In this document: positions 26,982-35,483 of the stretch, in pieces
How the letters are laid out: the number at the start of each line of letters is the position of its first letter
How positions within the stretch are numbered: the stretch's first letter is position 1
DNA from: Winogradskyella vincentii
GTDB lineage: Bacteria > Bacteroidota > Bacteroidia > Flavobacteriales > Flavobacteriaceae
Direction: 5' to 3'
Assembly (NCBI RefSeq): GCF_020166345.1
Contig: NZ_JAIUJS010000002.1
Location: forward strand, 62,001-126,000
Length of the DNA stretch: 64,000 nt
Notes under the pieces: generated by a model
What the model saw: the letters and a program-made list of their open reading frames with translations, nothing else
What the model was told of the DNA's origin: nothing
Databases searched by the model: none
Position numbers and translations under genes: made by a program

Positions 26982-28109
26982 ATGAAGCGTATTCAAAATA
27001 AAATAATCATCAGCTTAGTCTTTCTTTTGTCCATAAGCTGTGGAAATAAAGAAACAGAGGCTTCTACCACAAGCGATATCGATACACGTATCAAAATTTC
27101 AAAAGATCAATTTGAAGCCAACAAAATGACGTTTACCCAAATAGAGATGAAACCATTTCCAATAAAAATTAAGGTGAATGGAATGATTGATGTCCCACCA
27201 GAAAACAAGGCCATAGTTAATTCTCCAATGGGTGGTTATATCACAAAGACACCTTTGCTTGAAGGAGATATGGTTAAAAAAGGAGCATTCTTAGTAGCAC
27301 TTGAAAATCCTGAATTTGTAACCTTACAGCAACAATATATGGAGGTAAAAGCACAACTTAATTACTTAAGAGCAGAATTTAATAGGCATAAAACAATGCG
27401 AGATGAGAATATAATTTCAGAAAAAAGTTTTATCAAGGCTGAAAGTGATTACAACTCCATAAAAGCAAAATATAATGGGCTTAGAAAACAGTTGCAAATG
27501 CTAAATATTTCTATTAGTGCCGTTGAAAGCGGAAATATTACTTCAACAGTAAATCTATATGCACCAATAAGTGGTGGTATTACTAAAGTCAATGTAAATA
27601 AAGGTAGTTACGTGTCGCCAGCATCATCAATTTTGGAGATAGTCAATAACGAACATATTCATCTGGAACTATCGGTATTTGAAAAGGATATCTTGAACAT
27701 AAATAAAGGGCAAAAAATAAATTTTCGAATTCCTGAAACTTCCAATCAATCTTATGAAGCGGAAGTATATTTAGTGGGAACAACCATAGACGAGAATAGA
27801 ACAATAAAAGTTCATGGACATCCTACAGATGAATCTGTAAGATTCTTAACGGGTATGTTTGTAAATGCCGAAATAATAACCGATAGTCAATTAAATAAAG
27901 CCCTCCCTAGTGATGCGGTTATAGAAGAAAATGGATCTCATTTTGTATTGGTTTTAGATGAAGAGACTAAAACCGACTATTATTTTAATAAAATAATGGT
28001 CGATATAGGCAATACAGATGATGGCTATACATCAATTGATGAAAGTACCAACTTGAATGAGGAAAATAAAATTCTAAATAATGGTGCCTTTAGTTTAATT
28101 GGGATATAA
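26982..28109 (+). CDS. RND efflux periplasmic adaptor (CusB/CzcB-like lipoprotein)
   Basis: A 375-aa membrane-fusion protein that links the RND pump to the outer-membrane channel. The lipobox SISC puts the acylated Cys at residue 20. The split biotinyl-lipoyl domain (VNSPMGGYITKTPLLEGDMVKKG and later LYAPISGGITKVNVNKGSYV) flanks a coiled-coil hairpin (about 108-175); beta-barrel and proximal domains follow. It starts 9 bp after the pump gene and completes the operon. Its stop is 3 bp from the stop of the convergent zip gene. Confidence 0.93.
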   Translation: MKRIQNKIIISLVFLLSISCGNKETEASTTSDIDTRIKISKDQFEANKMTFTQIEMKPFPIKIKVNGMIDVPPENKAIVNSPMGGYITKTPLLEGDMVKKGAFLVALENPEFVTLQQQYMEVKAQLNYLRAEFNRHKTMRDENIISEKSFIKAESDYNSIKAKYNGLRKQLQMLNISISAVESGNITSTVNLYAPISGGITKVNVNKGSYVSPASSILEIVNNEHIHLELSVFEKDILNINKGQKINFRIPETSNQSYEAEVYLVGTTIDENRTIKVHGHPTDESVRFLTGMFVNAEIITDSQLNKALPSDAVIEENGSHFVLVLDEETKTDYYFNKIMVDIGNTDDGYTSIDESTNLNEENKILNNGAFSLIGI

Positions 28110-28112
28110 GAA

Positions 28113-28937
28113 TTACCCCAAACCAACGTCTAAGGTCATCATAATAATAAAACCACCAATAAAACCAAGTGTGGCGATGTCTGTATATTTATCGCGTTGG
28201 GTTTCTGGTATTACTTCTTCTACAACAACAAATATCATTGCACCAGCAGCAAAGGCCAAAGCATATGGTAATATAGGTTGAAAAAAGGTTACAGCCAATG
28301 CACCCACAACAGCCGCTATTGGCTCAACAATTGCCGACATTTGCCCATACCAAAAACTTTTAAATTTGCTCACGCCATGACGTCTTAACGGCATTGATAC
28401 AGCAAGACCCTCAGGGAAATTTTGTATACCAATCCCAAGAGCCAGTGCAACAGCACCTCCAATTGTTGCTTCTGGTATTCCGGCGGCAACTCCACCAAAC
28501 AATACACCCACTGCTAAACCTTCTGGTATATTGTGTAAGGCAATAGCCAAAACTAAAAGTGTTGTTCTGTGCCAAGGAGTTTTAACCCCTTCTTTTTCAT
28601 CCTCTTTAAAATTAATATGTAAGTGCGGTAATATTTTATCTAATCCAAAAATAAAAAGGGCGCCTAACGCAAACCCAACAACTGCAGGGATTACTTTTAC
28701 AAATCCTTCTCCTTCACTCATCTCAATTCCTGGTGCCAGTAAACTCCAAAAACTTGCGGCTACCATAACGCCTCCTGTAAATCCTAACATACCATCTAAA
28801 AGTGCTCTGTTCATTCCTCTTACAAAAAATACTAAGGCAGCACCTGCAGCAGTTAATATCCACGTAAATAAAGAAGCATAAAGCGCTCCTAAAACAGGGT
28901 CTATTGTCTCAAAATATTGAATTATATTATCTATCAT
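28113..28937 (-). CDS. ZIP-family divalent metal transporter
   Basis: An inner-membrane importer for Zn(II), Mn(II) or Fe(II), 274 aa with eight predicted membrane helices. The metal-site motif HNIPEGLAVGV in helix IV and NFPEGLAVSMPL in helix V are characteristic. An acidic loop with His residues (HLHINFKEDEKEG) lies in the variable region. It is 1 bp downstream of the DtxR/MntR-type regulator gene on the same strand, hence co-transcribed and probably repressed when metal is plentiful. This suggests manganese or iron as substrate, but that is inference. Confidence 0.93.
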   Translation of the reverse strand: MIDNIIQYFETIDPVLGALYASLFTWILTAAGAALVFFVRGMNRALLDGMLGFTGGVMVAASFWSLLAPGIEMSEGEGFVKVIPAVVGFALGALFIFGLDKILPHLHINFKEDEKEGVKTPWHRTTLLVLAIALHNIPEGLAVGVLFGGVAAGIPEATIGGAVALALGIGIQNFPEGLAVSMPLRRHGVSKFKSFWYGQMSAIVEPIAAVVGALAVTFFQPILPYALAFAAGAMIFVVVEEVIPETQRDKYTDIATLGFIGGFIIMMTLDVGLG

Positions 28938-28938
28938 A

Positions 28939-29595
28939 TCAATGCGTTTTTACATATATATTGTTAGCAACTGTTTTTGAAATATTGAGTTCTGAATCAT
29001 GAATTACAATCGTCATTGACTCATCAAAAGATTCTTTTTCTATAACTTTTATTTGAGTTCCTAAGGCTATTTTATGCTTGTCTAGATATTTTAAAAACTC
29101 AGCCGAAGAGTCTATAACACCAACACATGTGCATAAATCATTTAATGGAACTTTAGACAAACTAATCTTATCTAGCTTAGAAATATTTCCATCCTTATCT
29201 GGTATTGGATCACCATGAGGATCGTGTGTTGGGAATTCTAAAAATGTATCTAATTCATTAATTAACTTAGGCGATTTAATATGCTCTAGTTGTTCTGCAA
29301 CATCATGTACTTCATCCCATGAAAAATTAAGTTTCTCCACTAAAAACACTTCCCATAAGCGATGTTTACGGACAACATTAGCTGCTGTTTTATTACCCTT
29401 ATTTGTTAAACTAACACCTTGATACTTTTTATAGATAACATAGTCCTTATCTGCCAATTTCTTTACCATATCAGTAACGGAAGAAGCTTTTGTTTCCATT
29501 TTATCAGCAATGGCATTAGTACTTACAGCGCCACCCATTTGACGCTCTAAATGATAAATTGCCTTTAAATAATTCTCCTCCGATAGGGTAATCAT
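28939..29595 (-). CDS. DtxR/MntR-family metal-dependent transcriptional repressor
   Basis: A 218-aa repressor. The N-terminal winged helix (SEENYLKAIYHLERQ...ASSVTDMVKKLADKDYV) is followed by the dimerisation/metal-binding domain (RKHRLWEVFLVEKL, HDVAEQLEHI, with Glu and His ligands) and a C-terminal FeoA/SH3-like domain. It senses Mn(II) or Fe(II). It sits directly upstream of the zip gene and divergent from a TonB receptor; a matching palindrome lies in the shared promoter region, so it likely controls both sides and itself. Confidence 0.95.
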   Translation of the reverse strand: MITLSEENYLKAIYHLERQMGGAVSTNAIADKMETKASSVTDMVKKLADKDYVIYKKYQGVSLTNKGNKTAANVVRKHRLWEVFLVEKLNFSWDEVHDVAEQLEHIKSPKLINELDTFLEFPTHDPHGDPIPDKDGNISKLDKISLSKVPLNDLCTCVGVIDSSAEFLKYLDKHKIALGTQIKVIEKESFDESMTIVIHDSELNISKTVANNIYVKTH

Positions 29596-29611
29596 AACTA
29601 TAATATTTCTA

Positions 29612-29640
29612 CAAATATAGTTTTATTTTACTAATCCAAA
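29612..29640 (-). promoter_or_regulatory. promoter of the mntR-like/zip operon
   Basis: On the minus strand TTTG (29637-29640), a 17-bp spacer and TATATTTG (29612-29619) form a Bacteroidota promoter, 17 nt before the regulator ATG. Confidence 0.65.
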
Positions 29641-29646
29641 TATATT

Positions 29647-29662
29647 TTTAGACAAGTCTAAA
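29647..29662. promoter_or_regulatory. DtxR/MntR-type operator (TTTAGAC-AA-GTCTAAA)
   Basis: Perfect 7-bp inverted arms around AA. It overlaps the expected -33 region of the TonB receptor promoter and is 6 bp from the -33 of the divergent regulator promoter, so one bound repressor could block both. The resemblance to DtxR-family sites and the adjacent DtxR-family gene support the assignment; binding is inferred. Confidence 0.7.
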
Positions 29663-29670
29663 TTTTATTT

Positions 29671-29678
29671 TACCTTTG
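29671..29678 (+). promoter_or_regulatory. -7 box of the TonB receptor gene
   Basis: TACCTTTG fits TAnnTTTG and lies 16 nt before the ATG at 29695. The operator at 29647-29662 sits just upstream. Confidence 0.65.
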
Positions 29679-29694
29679 TTTCAAAAATTGAAGG

Positions 29695-31989
29695 ATGGCT
29701 AAAAGAATTGTCTTTATCATTTTAATTATTGGCCAGTTTGTATATGGACAAAAAGGTTTTACAATTTCTGGTGAAATTTCCTCAGAGAGCAACCCTATGC
29801 CATACACTAATATATACTTAGAGACTACCTCGTATGGAACCGTTAGTAATGACGATGGGTATTATGAAATTAAAAATGTCCCAGCAAACACTTATACAAT
29901 CGTTGTCTCAATGACTGGTTTTAAAACCATTAGAAAAAAAGTAACTATTGAAGGCAATACAACCCTAAACTTTAATTTAGAAACAGAGCTTTTAGATGAA
30001 ATCGTAATTACTGGGACACGCACTTTTAAAAGACAAAACAACTCTGCGGTAATCGTTAATATTTTAAACAGTGAAAGCCTTAATTCACTTCAGGCCTGTA
30101 ATCTTTCCGATGGATTAAAATTTCAACCTGGTTTAAGAGTTGAAACTGATTGCCAAACTTGTAACTATACGCAACTGCGTATTAATGGTCTTGGTGGTGG
30201 TTACTCTCAAATTTTAATAAACGGCCGTCCCATTTTTAGCCCACTCACGGGCTTATATGGATTAGAACAAATACCGGTAAATATGATTGAGCGTATTGAA
30301 ACCATACGCGGTGGAGGTTCATCACTATATGGTTCAAGTGCAATTGGAGGTGTGGTTAATGTTATTACTAAAATTCCTAAAAATGATAATTTTGAAGTTA
30401 ACTATACCTATCAAAATATTAATGGTGGTTCAGATGACCATATGGTTTCGGGCAATGCTACAGTAGTTTCTAAATCAGAAAAAGCCGGAGTTTCATTATT
30501 CATTAATAACCGGAATCGTGATTTATATGATCATAATGATGATAATTTTTCAGAATTAACGAGTCTGAAGAATAACTCTTTTGGTGCAAATGCTTTCTTT
30601 TTACCATCCGAGAATCAAAAACTCGAAGTTAGTTTCAGTAAGCTCAATGAATATCGCTATGGAGGTGAGATGGTTGATGGACCAGCTTATTTAACACAAC
30701 AAGCCGAAGAACGAACACACGATGTTGTTATGGGAAGTTTAGATTACCAAATTAACTTCAATAAGGATAATAGTTCATTAATCACATATTTTGCTGGTCA
30801 ACAAACAGATCGAGATCATTATACTGGTATTTTCCCAGATGATGAAGACGAAATTCAAAATCATATTGCAAATCCTCCTTATGGCACTTCAAAAACAACA
30901 ACTTTGCAAGGCGGTGTACAACTTAATCATCGGTTAAATGATTTTCTTAATGGCACCAATGTATTGACAATAGGTTCAGAATATTTGGTTGATGATGTGT
31001 TAGATGTAATTGATTCGTATAACTACAAAATAGATCAAACAACAAAAAACTCAGGGACATTTTTTCAAAGTGATTGGGAAATCACCCAAAAACTTAATCT
31101 ACTTTCTGGTTTTAGAGTAGACAGTAACAACCTAGTGGACAAGCTAATTGTTAGTCCTCGTTTTTCTTTATTGTATAAATCAGAATCTAACGTTCAATTA
31201 CGTGCTACATGGAGCACCGGATTTAGAGCACCTCAGGCATTCGATACAGATTTACATATCGCATTTGCAGGAGGAGGCGTATCTAGAATTTCATTGGATG
31301 ATGATTTGGTAGAAGAACGATCAAATAGTTTTAGCGCTTCCATAAATTATGATAAGTCCACAGAAAATTTCATTGCTGGTTTTACAGTAGAAGGTTTTTA
31401 TACCAAACTTAAAGACGCTTTCTATCTTAATCCTATTGGAGAAGATGAATTTGGTCAACGATTTGAGAAACAAAATGGTGATGCTGCAGTAGTACAAGGT
31501 ATTACTCTAGAAACCCGAGCAAACTATAAAAGAAAAATGCAACTAGAAGCAGGTTTTACACTACAGACAAGTGAGTTTAATACAGCAGTTGAAACTATTG
31601 AAGGTTTAGCACCAAGACGAGAATTCTTGAGAACTCCGAATGAATATGGTTTTGCCACATTAAGTTATATGCCCAACAATAAATTTAATACAAATTTAAA
31701 CTACGTTTATACTGGTGATATGCTTATAGCCCATTTTGCTGGTGCACCAGAACAAACAGTTAATGAATATAAAACAACGCCATCATTTCATGAGTTTAGT
31801 TGGCGAACAAGTTACCGTTTAGATATCGATAATATAGGTACTGGTCTTGAAGTTTTTGGAGGAATTAAAAATATATTCAATGCTTATCAAGATGATTTTG
31901 ATACCGGTAAGAACAGAGATAGTAATTATGTCTATGGACCAGGAATGCCAAGAACATTCTTTATTGGACTAAGAATTTTATCATTATAA
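29695..31989 (+). CDS. TonB-dependent outer-membrane receptor, metal-regulated
   Basis: A 764-aa outer-membrane transporter. A signal peptide (1-19) is followed by a carboxypeptidase-regulatory-like beta domain (about 20-95), the plug (about 100-215, with LDEIVITGTRT as TonB-box region and RGGGSSLYGSSAIGGVVNVITK), and a 22-strand barrel to the C-terminal FFIGLRILSL. The plug carries a Cys-rich segment (QACNLSD, then DCQTCNY). Expression is probably repressed by the adjacent DtxR-type regulator through the operator at 29647-29662. The substrate is therefore likely an iron or manganese complex or haem; this is inference. Confidence 0.93.
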   Translation: MAKRIVFIILIIGQFVYGQKGFTISGEISSESNPMPYTNIYLETTSYGTVSNDDGYYEIKNVPANTYTIVVSMTGFKTIRKKVTIEGNTTLNFNLETELLDEIVITGTRTFKRQNNSAVIVNILNSESLNSLQACNLSDGLKFQPGLRVETDCQTCNYTQLRINGLGGGYSQILINGRPIFSPLTGLYGLEQIPVNMIERIETIRGGGSSLYGSSAIGGVVNVITKIPKNDNFEVNYTYQNINGGSDDHMVSGNATVVSKSEKAGVSLFINNRNRDLYDHNDDNFSELTSLKNNSFGANAFFLPSENQKLEVSFSKLNEYRYGGEMVDGPAYLTQQAEERTHDVVMGSLDYQINFNKDNSSLITYFAGQQTDRDHYTGIFPDDEDEIQNHIANPPYGTSKTTTLQGGVQLNHRLNDFLNGTNVLTIGSEYLVDDVLDVIDSYNYKIDQTTKNSGTFFQSDWEITQKLNLLSGFRVDSNNLVDKLIVSPRFSLLYKSESNVQLRATWSTGFRAPQAFDTDLHIAFAGGGVSRISLDDDLVEERSNSFSASINYDKSTENFIAGFTVEGFYTKLKDAFYLNPIGEDEFGQRFEKQNGDAAVVQGITLETRANYKRKMQLEAGFTLQTSEFNTAVETIEGLAPRREFLRTPNEYGFATLSYMPNNKFNTNLNYVYTGDMLIAHFAGAPEQTVNEYKTTPSFHEFSWRTSYRLDIDNIGTGLEVFGGIKNIFNAYQDDFDTGKNRDSNYVYGPGMPRTFFIGLRILSL

Positions 31990-31994
31990 ATTTA

Positions 31995-32318
31995 TTATCT
32001 GGCACAATTAACGCAAAGCAAGCTTTGGGGTCTAATGAGAATTCTACCAATTGGAATTTGGTTTTTACATTTTACACAAATCCCAAAATCTGGGGTCCCA
32101 ACGTTTTCTAATACACGTTTTAAATTGCTGAGTTTAACCTCTGCCTGACGCAATGAGTTTTCATTTACGCTTTTGTTATTGATAGCATCCATTCTACTCA
32201 CTCTACCAATTGCATCACTAGGAGAAATAGGCTTAGTTAGATTTTGTAGGTCTTTAATCTTTTTCTCTGTTGCACTAATCTCCTCCTCTATTTTAGATAT
32301 TAATTCGTCTTCATTCAT
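31995..32318 (-). CDS. TraR/DksA-type C4 zinc-finger protein
   Basis: A 107-aa protein with an N-terminal coiled coil (residues 1-25 and 50-75) and a C-terminal zinc finger CVKCKNQIPIGRILIRPQSLLCVNC typical of the DksA/TraR family. It lacks the long DksA coiled-coil tip, and this small type is widespread in Bacteroidota with unproven function. It is the last of a three-gene minus-strand operon, 5 bp after the 62-aa membrane protein. Its stop lies 5 bp from that of the convergent TonB receptor gene. Confidence 0.85.
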   Translation of the reverse strand: MNEDELISKIEEEISATEKKIKDLQNLTKPISPSDAIGRVSRMDAINNKSVNENSLRQAEVKLSNLKRVLENVGTPDFGICVKCKNQIPIGRILIRPQSLLCVNCAR

Positions 32319-32323
32319 AAGAT

Positions 32324-32512
32324 CTAATTTAAATGCTCTGAATTGACTTCCTTAAGGCTATCATCTACCATTTCAACATCTTGTTTTTTAAAACTACTCG
32401 GATGTTCTAAAATTCTCAATTTAGAATCTGGGTTTTCTTTTGTGTTTATTGTAAGCTTTATAATCACAAAGGCAAAAACAAAAATGAATATGGTGCCAAA
32501 TACCCAAATCAT
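32324..32512 (-). CDS. small membrane protein of unknown function (62 aa)
   Basis: One N-terminal membrane helix (residues 1-20, MIWVFGTIFIFVFAFVIIKL) and a hydrophilic tail of about 40 residues. It lies between the TerB/DnaJ gene (9 bp upstream) and the DksA-like gene (5 bp downstream) on the same strand, which supports it as a real operon member. No family recognised. Confidence 0.7.
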   Translation of the reverse strand: MIWVFGTIFIFVFAFVIIKLTINTKENPDSKLRILEHPSSFKKQDVEMVDDSLKEVNSEHLN

Positions 32513-32521
32513 ATGATAAGA

Positions 32522-33313
32522 TTATTTAAAGCCTCTTTCCTTTTGGATGTGCTCGTATGCTTCTTGGACTTGTCTAAACTTTTCCTCTGCACCTTCTTGG
32601 TGTTCTTTTCCTAAGTGACCTACGCGGTCTGGGTGGTACTTTTTAGCCATTTTCCTGTAAGCTTTTTTAACAACATCATCAGAAACTGACTTATCTATCT
32701 CAAGTATTTTATAGGCATTATCAGTACTGTTATAAAACATTGCCTTAATACTTTCGTAATCCTTATTACTTATTCCTAAATACCCAGATATAGTGTAAAT
32801 TTCTTTTATTTCTCTTTCGGTAACATGACCATCTGCTTTGGCTATACCAAATAAAAAATGTAATAACTGCAAACGCGAGGCATGATCCATCATCTGTTTT
32901 ATCTGTAAACAAACTTGACGCTTAGATACATTCTGTTTGGTAATTCGCTTAAACAAATCAAAGGCATGGTTAGCACGTTCTTTACCATACATATTTCTGA
33001 ACTGTTGGCGTACAAAATCTAATTCTCGCTGATCTTGTTTACCATCAGCCTTTATGATAATTGAAGCCAAAATAAGTAGACTTACCTCAAAATCTCCCGA
33101 CTGTGTCTTAGGTCGTCTGCGTTGCTTGTCATAATTAGGCATCCTTCTGTAAGGATCACGCCTTTTTCTTCCTGTTTGTCTTTCACCAATAAGAGGACTA
33201 CCAGCATCTGCCATGTTATCAACAAAACTCCCTATTGCCAATCCAATTATAGCACCTATTGGGCCACCAAATGACCACCCAATTGCTCCTCCTATCCATT
33301 TTGCAAAACTCAT
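32522..33313 (-). CDS. TerB-like and DnaJ-domain protein (DjlA-like)
   Basis: A 263-aa co-chaperone-like protein. The Gly-rich N-terminus ([27 protein letters not shown]) may insert in or associate with the membrane, as in DjlA. A TerB-like helical domain (about 75-185; [34 protein letters not shown]) follows. The C-terminal J domain (about 198-263) carries the essential HPD motif (KKYHPDRVG), so it should stimulate a DnaK partner. It is the first gene of a three-gene operon, divergent from the bacilliredoxin gene. Confidence 0.92.
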   Translation of the reverse strand: MSFAKWIGGAIGWSFGGPIGAIIGLAIGSFVDNMADAGSPLIGERQTGRKRRDPYRRMPNYDKQRRRPKTQSGDFEVSLLILASIIIKADGKQDQRELDFVRQQFRNMYGKERANHAFDLFKRITKQNVSKRQVCLQIKQMMDHASRLQLLHFLFGIAKADGHVTEREIKEIYTISGYLGISNKDYESIKAMFYNSTDNAYKILEIDKSVSDDVVKKAYRKMAKKYHPDRVGHLGKEHQEGAEEKFRQVQEAYEHIQKERGFK

Positions 33314-33389
33314 TTTTACTATAGTTTTTATGAATGCATAAATATACTATTTGTTAGTGTATACGATTAACTATTTGTTACACATTTGG

Positions 33390-33397
33390 TATCTTTG
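33390..33397 (+). promoter_or_regulatory. -7 box of the bacilliredoxin gene
   Basis: TATCTTTG fits TAnnTTTG, 34 nt before the ATG at 33432. Two copies of CTATTTGTTA (33347-33356 and 33371-33380) lie just upstream. Confidence 0.55.
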
Positions 33398-33431
33398 CGA
33401 AACTAAAAAGTGTTAATTAAAAAATTATAAT

Positions 33432-33842
33432 ATGTATCCAGCAGAATTAGTGAAACCAATGCGAGAAGATTTAACAAACGTTGGTTTTGAAGAATTACAT
33501 ACAACAGATGCTGTAGAAAGTGCATTAGCAAAAGAAGGAACGACTTTAGTAGTTGTAAATTCTGTTTGTGGTTGTGCCGCAGCTAATGCAAGACCAGGAG
33601 CAAGGATGAGCTTACAAAATGCAAAGCGTCCTGACCATTTAGTTACTGTATTTGCAGGTGTAGATAAAGAGGCTACGGATAAAGCAAGAGAATTTATGAT
33701 TCCATTTCCACCAAGTTCGCCAAGTATGGCATTATTTAAAGACGGTGAATTGGTGCATATGTTAGAGCGTCATCATATTGAAGGAAGACCTGCAGAATTA
33801 ATTGCAGAAAATCTAATGGATGCTTATAACGATCATTGTTAG
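33432..33842 (+). CDS. BrxA/BrxB-family bacilliredoxin
   Basis: A 136-aa thioredoxin-fold protein with the family CGC motif (Cys46-Gly-Cys48) in VVNSVCGCAAANARPG. In Firmicutes it removes bacillithiol from oxidised proteins; Bacteroidota relatives often annotated the same way may use other thiols, so the partner is uncertain. The C-terminus ends in His-Cys. Length is normal. It is monocistronic, with its own promoter and a strong terminator after it. Confidence 0.93.
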   Translation: MYPAELVKPMREDLTNVGFEELHTTDAVESALAKEGTTLVVVNSVCGCAAANARPGARMSLQNAKRPDHLVTVFAGVDKEATDKAREFMIPFPPSSPSMALFKDGELVHMLERHHIEGRPAELIAENLMDAYNDHC

Positions 33843-33864
33843 ATCCATAAATAAGAAGTATTTA

Positions 33865-33894
33865 AAAAAACCACGATTTTTATCGTGGTTTTTT
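33865..33894 (+). terminator. terminator of the bacilliredoxin gene
   Basis: CCACGAT/ATCGTGG core extended by six A-T pairs, with a TTTT loop. The last T of the run is the first base of the next gene's -7 box. Confidence 0.92.
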
Positions 33895-33901
33895 AATTTT
33901 G
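33894..33901 (+). promoter_or_regulatory. -7 box of plsC, merged with the upstream terminator
   Basis: TAATTTTG fits TAnnTTTG and ends 4 nt before the ATG at 33906, so the predicted transcript start falls on or next to the start codon (leaderless mRNA). Confidence 0.45.
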
Positions 33902-33905
33902 TGCC

Positions 33906-34643
33906 ATGCAAAAAATAATTGCCTATCCTATTACAGTAATTTACTTCATTTTTTTTGGGCTGACTTTGGTTGTATTTCATCCAATACAATGGTTTTGTAA
34001 CAATGTTTTTGGATATAAAGCTCACAAAATAAGTGTAGACTTTCTTCAGTTTTTCCTGTTAAGATGTCTTAATATTTTAGGAACTAGATTTACTTTTAAT
34101 AATCCTCATCAAATTGATAAGGGTATTCCCTTAATACTTGTTACAAATCATCAGAGCATGTATGATATCCCACCACTAATTTGGTATCTGCGACAACATC
34201 ATGTAAAGTTTATCAGCAAAAAAGAATTAGGCAAAGGGATTCCGAGTGTTTCTTATAATCTAAGGCATGGCGGATCTGTTCTCATTGACAGAAAAAATGC
34301 TTTAGGTTCAATAAAAGCAATCGAAGAATTTGCACAGCGGGTTGAAAAAAATAAATGGGCTGCAGTAATATTTCCCGAAGGAACCAGAAGTAGAGATGGA
34401 AATCCTAAACCATTTAAAACAAAAGGTTTGATAACCATGTTTAATCATATGCCAAGTGCGCTGGTCGTTCCTATTACCATAAACAATTCATGGAAAACCT
34501 TAAGATATGGTAAATTTCCAATGGGTATTGGTGCCAACATTAAATATACTGTTCATAAACCCATTAAACTGAGTGAGCAATCCGATCATTTGAAGTTAAT
34601 ATCGGAAATTGAAAAAACCATAACATCACATATTGTAGTTTAA
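33906..34643 (+). CDS. plsC: 1-acyl-sn-glycerol-3-phosphate acyltransferase
   Basis: Membrane-bound enzyme that acylates lysophosphatidic acid to phosphatidic acid in phospholipid synthesis. The acyltransferase motif NHQSMYD (HX4D) and FPEGTRSR (motif III) are intact, and there are N-terminal membrane helices (residues 5-25 and near 40-60). The 245-aa length is normal. Its stop overlaps the next gene's ATG (TAATG), so the HD-hydrolase gene is translationally coupled to it. Transcription may start at the ATG itself. Confidence 0.94.
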   Translation: MQKIIAYPITVIYFIFFGLTLVVFHPIQWFCNNVFGYKAHKISVDFLQFFLLRCLNILGTRFTFNNPHQIDKGIPLILVTNHQSMYDIPPLIWYLRQHHVKFISKKELGKGIPSVSYNLRHGGSVLIDRKNALGSIKAIEEFAQRVEKNKWAAVIFPEGTRSRDGNPKPFKTKGLITMFNHMPSALVVPITINNSWKTLRYGKFPMGIGANIKYTVHKPIKLSEQSDHLKLISEIEKTITSHIVV

Positions 34644-35296
34644 TGAATATTGAATTAATTGAAAAGACTAAGAACTTCGTTAAGTCAGAATTAATACATG
34701 CTGAAGGAGGCCATGATTGGTTTCATACCGAACGTGTTTTTAATAATGCTTTACACATTGCAAAACAAGAAAACGTTAATCTAGAAGTTGTTGCCTTAGC
34801 ATCATTATTGCATGATATTGCAGATTCTAAATTTCATGAAGGTGACGAAACCATAGGCCCTAAAAAAGCTAGTACATTCCTAATTAAAAATAATGTCGAT
34901 AGTGTGGTTATAGAGCATGTTATAAACATTATAAAAAACATGTCATTCAAAAACACTTTTGAAAAAGGATTTCAGTTTACCTCAAAAGAAATGGAGGTTG
35001 TACAAGATGCAGATAGGTTAGATGCTATTGGAGCCATAGGAATAGCCAGATGTTTTAACTATGGTGGGTTTAAAAACAGAGCTATTTACAATCCTGAAAT
35101 TAAGCCAAACTTCAATATGAGTAAGGATGAATATAAAAATTCTAAAGCTCCAACCATTAATCATTTTTATGAAAAACTGTTATTACTAAAAGACCAAATG
35201 AATACCAAAACAGGTATGCAAATAGCCTCAGATAGACATAATTATATGGAAGAGTTTTTAACCCGATTTTATAGTGAATGGAATGGGAAATTATAA
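34643..35296 (+). CDS. HD-domain phosphohydrolase
   Basis: A 217-aa metal-dependent phosphohydrolase of the YedJ/uncharacterised HD family. Metal ligands are visible in GGHDWFHTERV, ALASLLHDIADSKF and VVQDADRLDAIG (H...HD...D order). Substrates of this group are not well defined and may be nucleotides. It overlaps plsC by one base (TAATG). It ends 1 bp from the stop of a short convergent gene. Confidence 0.92.
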   Translation: MNIELIEKTKNFVKSELIHAEGGHDWFHTERVFNNALHIAKQENVNLEVVALASLLHDIADSKFHEGDETIGPKKASTFLIKNNVDSVVIEHVINIIKNMSFKNTFEKGFQFTSKEMEVVQDADRLDAIGAIGIARCFNYGGFKNRAIYNPEIKPNFNMSKDEYKNSKAPTINHFYEKLLLLKDQMNTKTGMQIASDRHNYMEEFLTRFYSEWNGKL

Positions 35297-35297
35297 A

Positions 35298-35471
35298 TTA
35301 ATTGGTCTTTGCAATCTCAAGCGCAGTTAATTTATATTCAATTATGGCCATTTCTTCACCCAATTTAATTAACTCATCAGCACTTACATTGTTTCTTTTA
35401 TTAACCTTGTCTAGAATTTTCTGCCCTTTGGACGTGTAATATTCTATTGCCACATCTATTTTCTTGTCCAT
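35298..35471 (-). CDS. small helical protein of unknown function (57 aa)
   Basis: A short minus-strand ORF (start ATG at 35471, stop at 35298) that fills the gap between two recognised genes almost exactly: 12 bp after the AraC-type gene and 1 bp before the convergent HD-hydrolase stop. The product (starting MDKKIDVAIEYYTSKGQKI) is charged and predicted entirely helical, with no Cys and no membrane segment. The tight fit and typical codon use support it being real and co-transcribed with the regulator. Confidence 0.6.
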   Translation of the reverse strand: MDKKIDVAIEYYTSKGQKILDKVNKRNNVSADELIKLGEEMAIIEYKLTALEIAKTN

Positions 35472-35483
35472 ACTTAAATTCTT

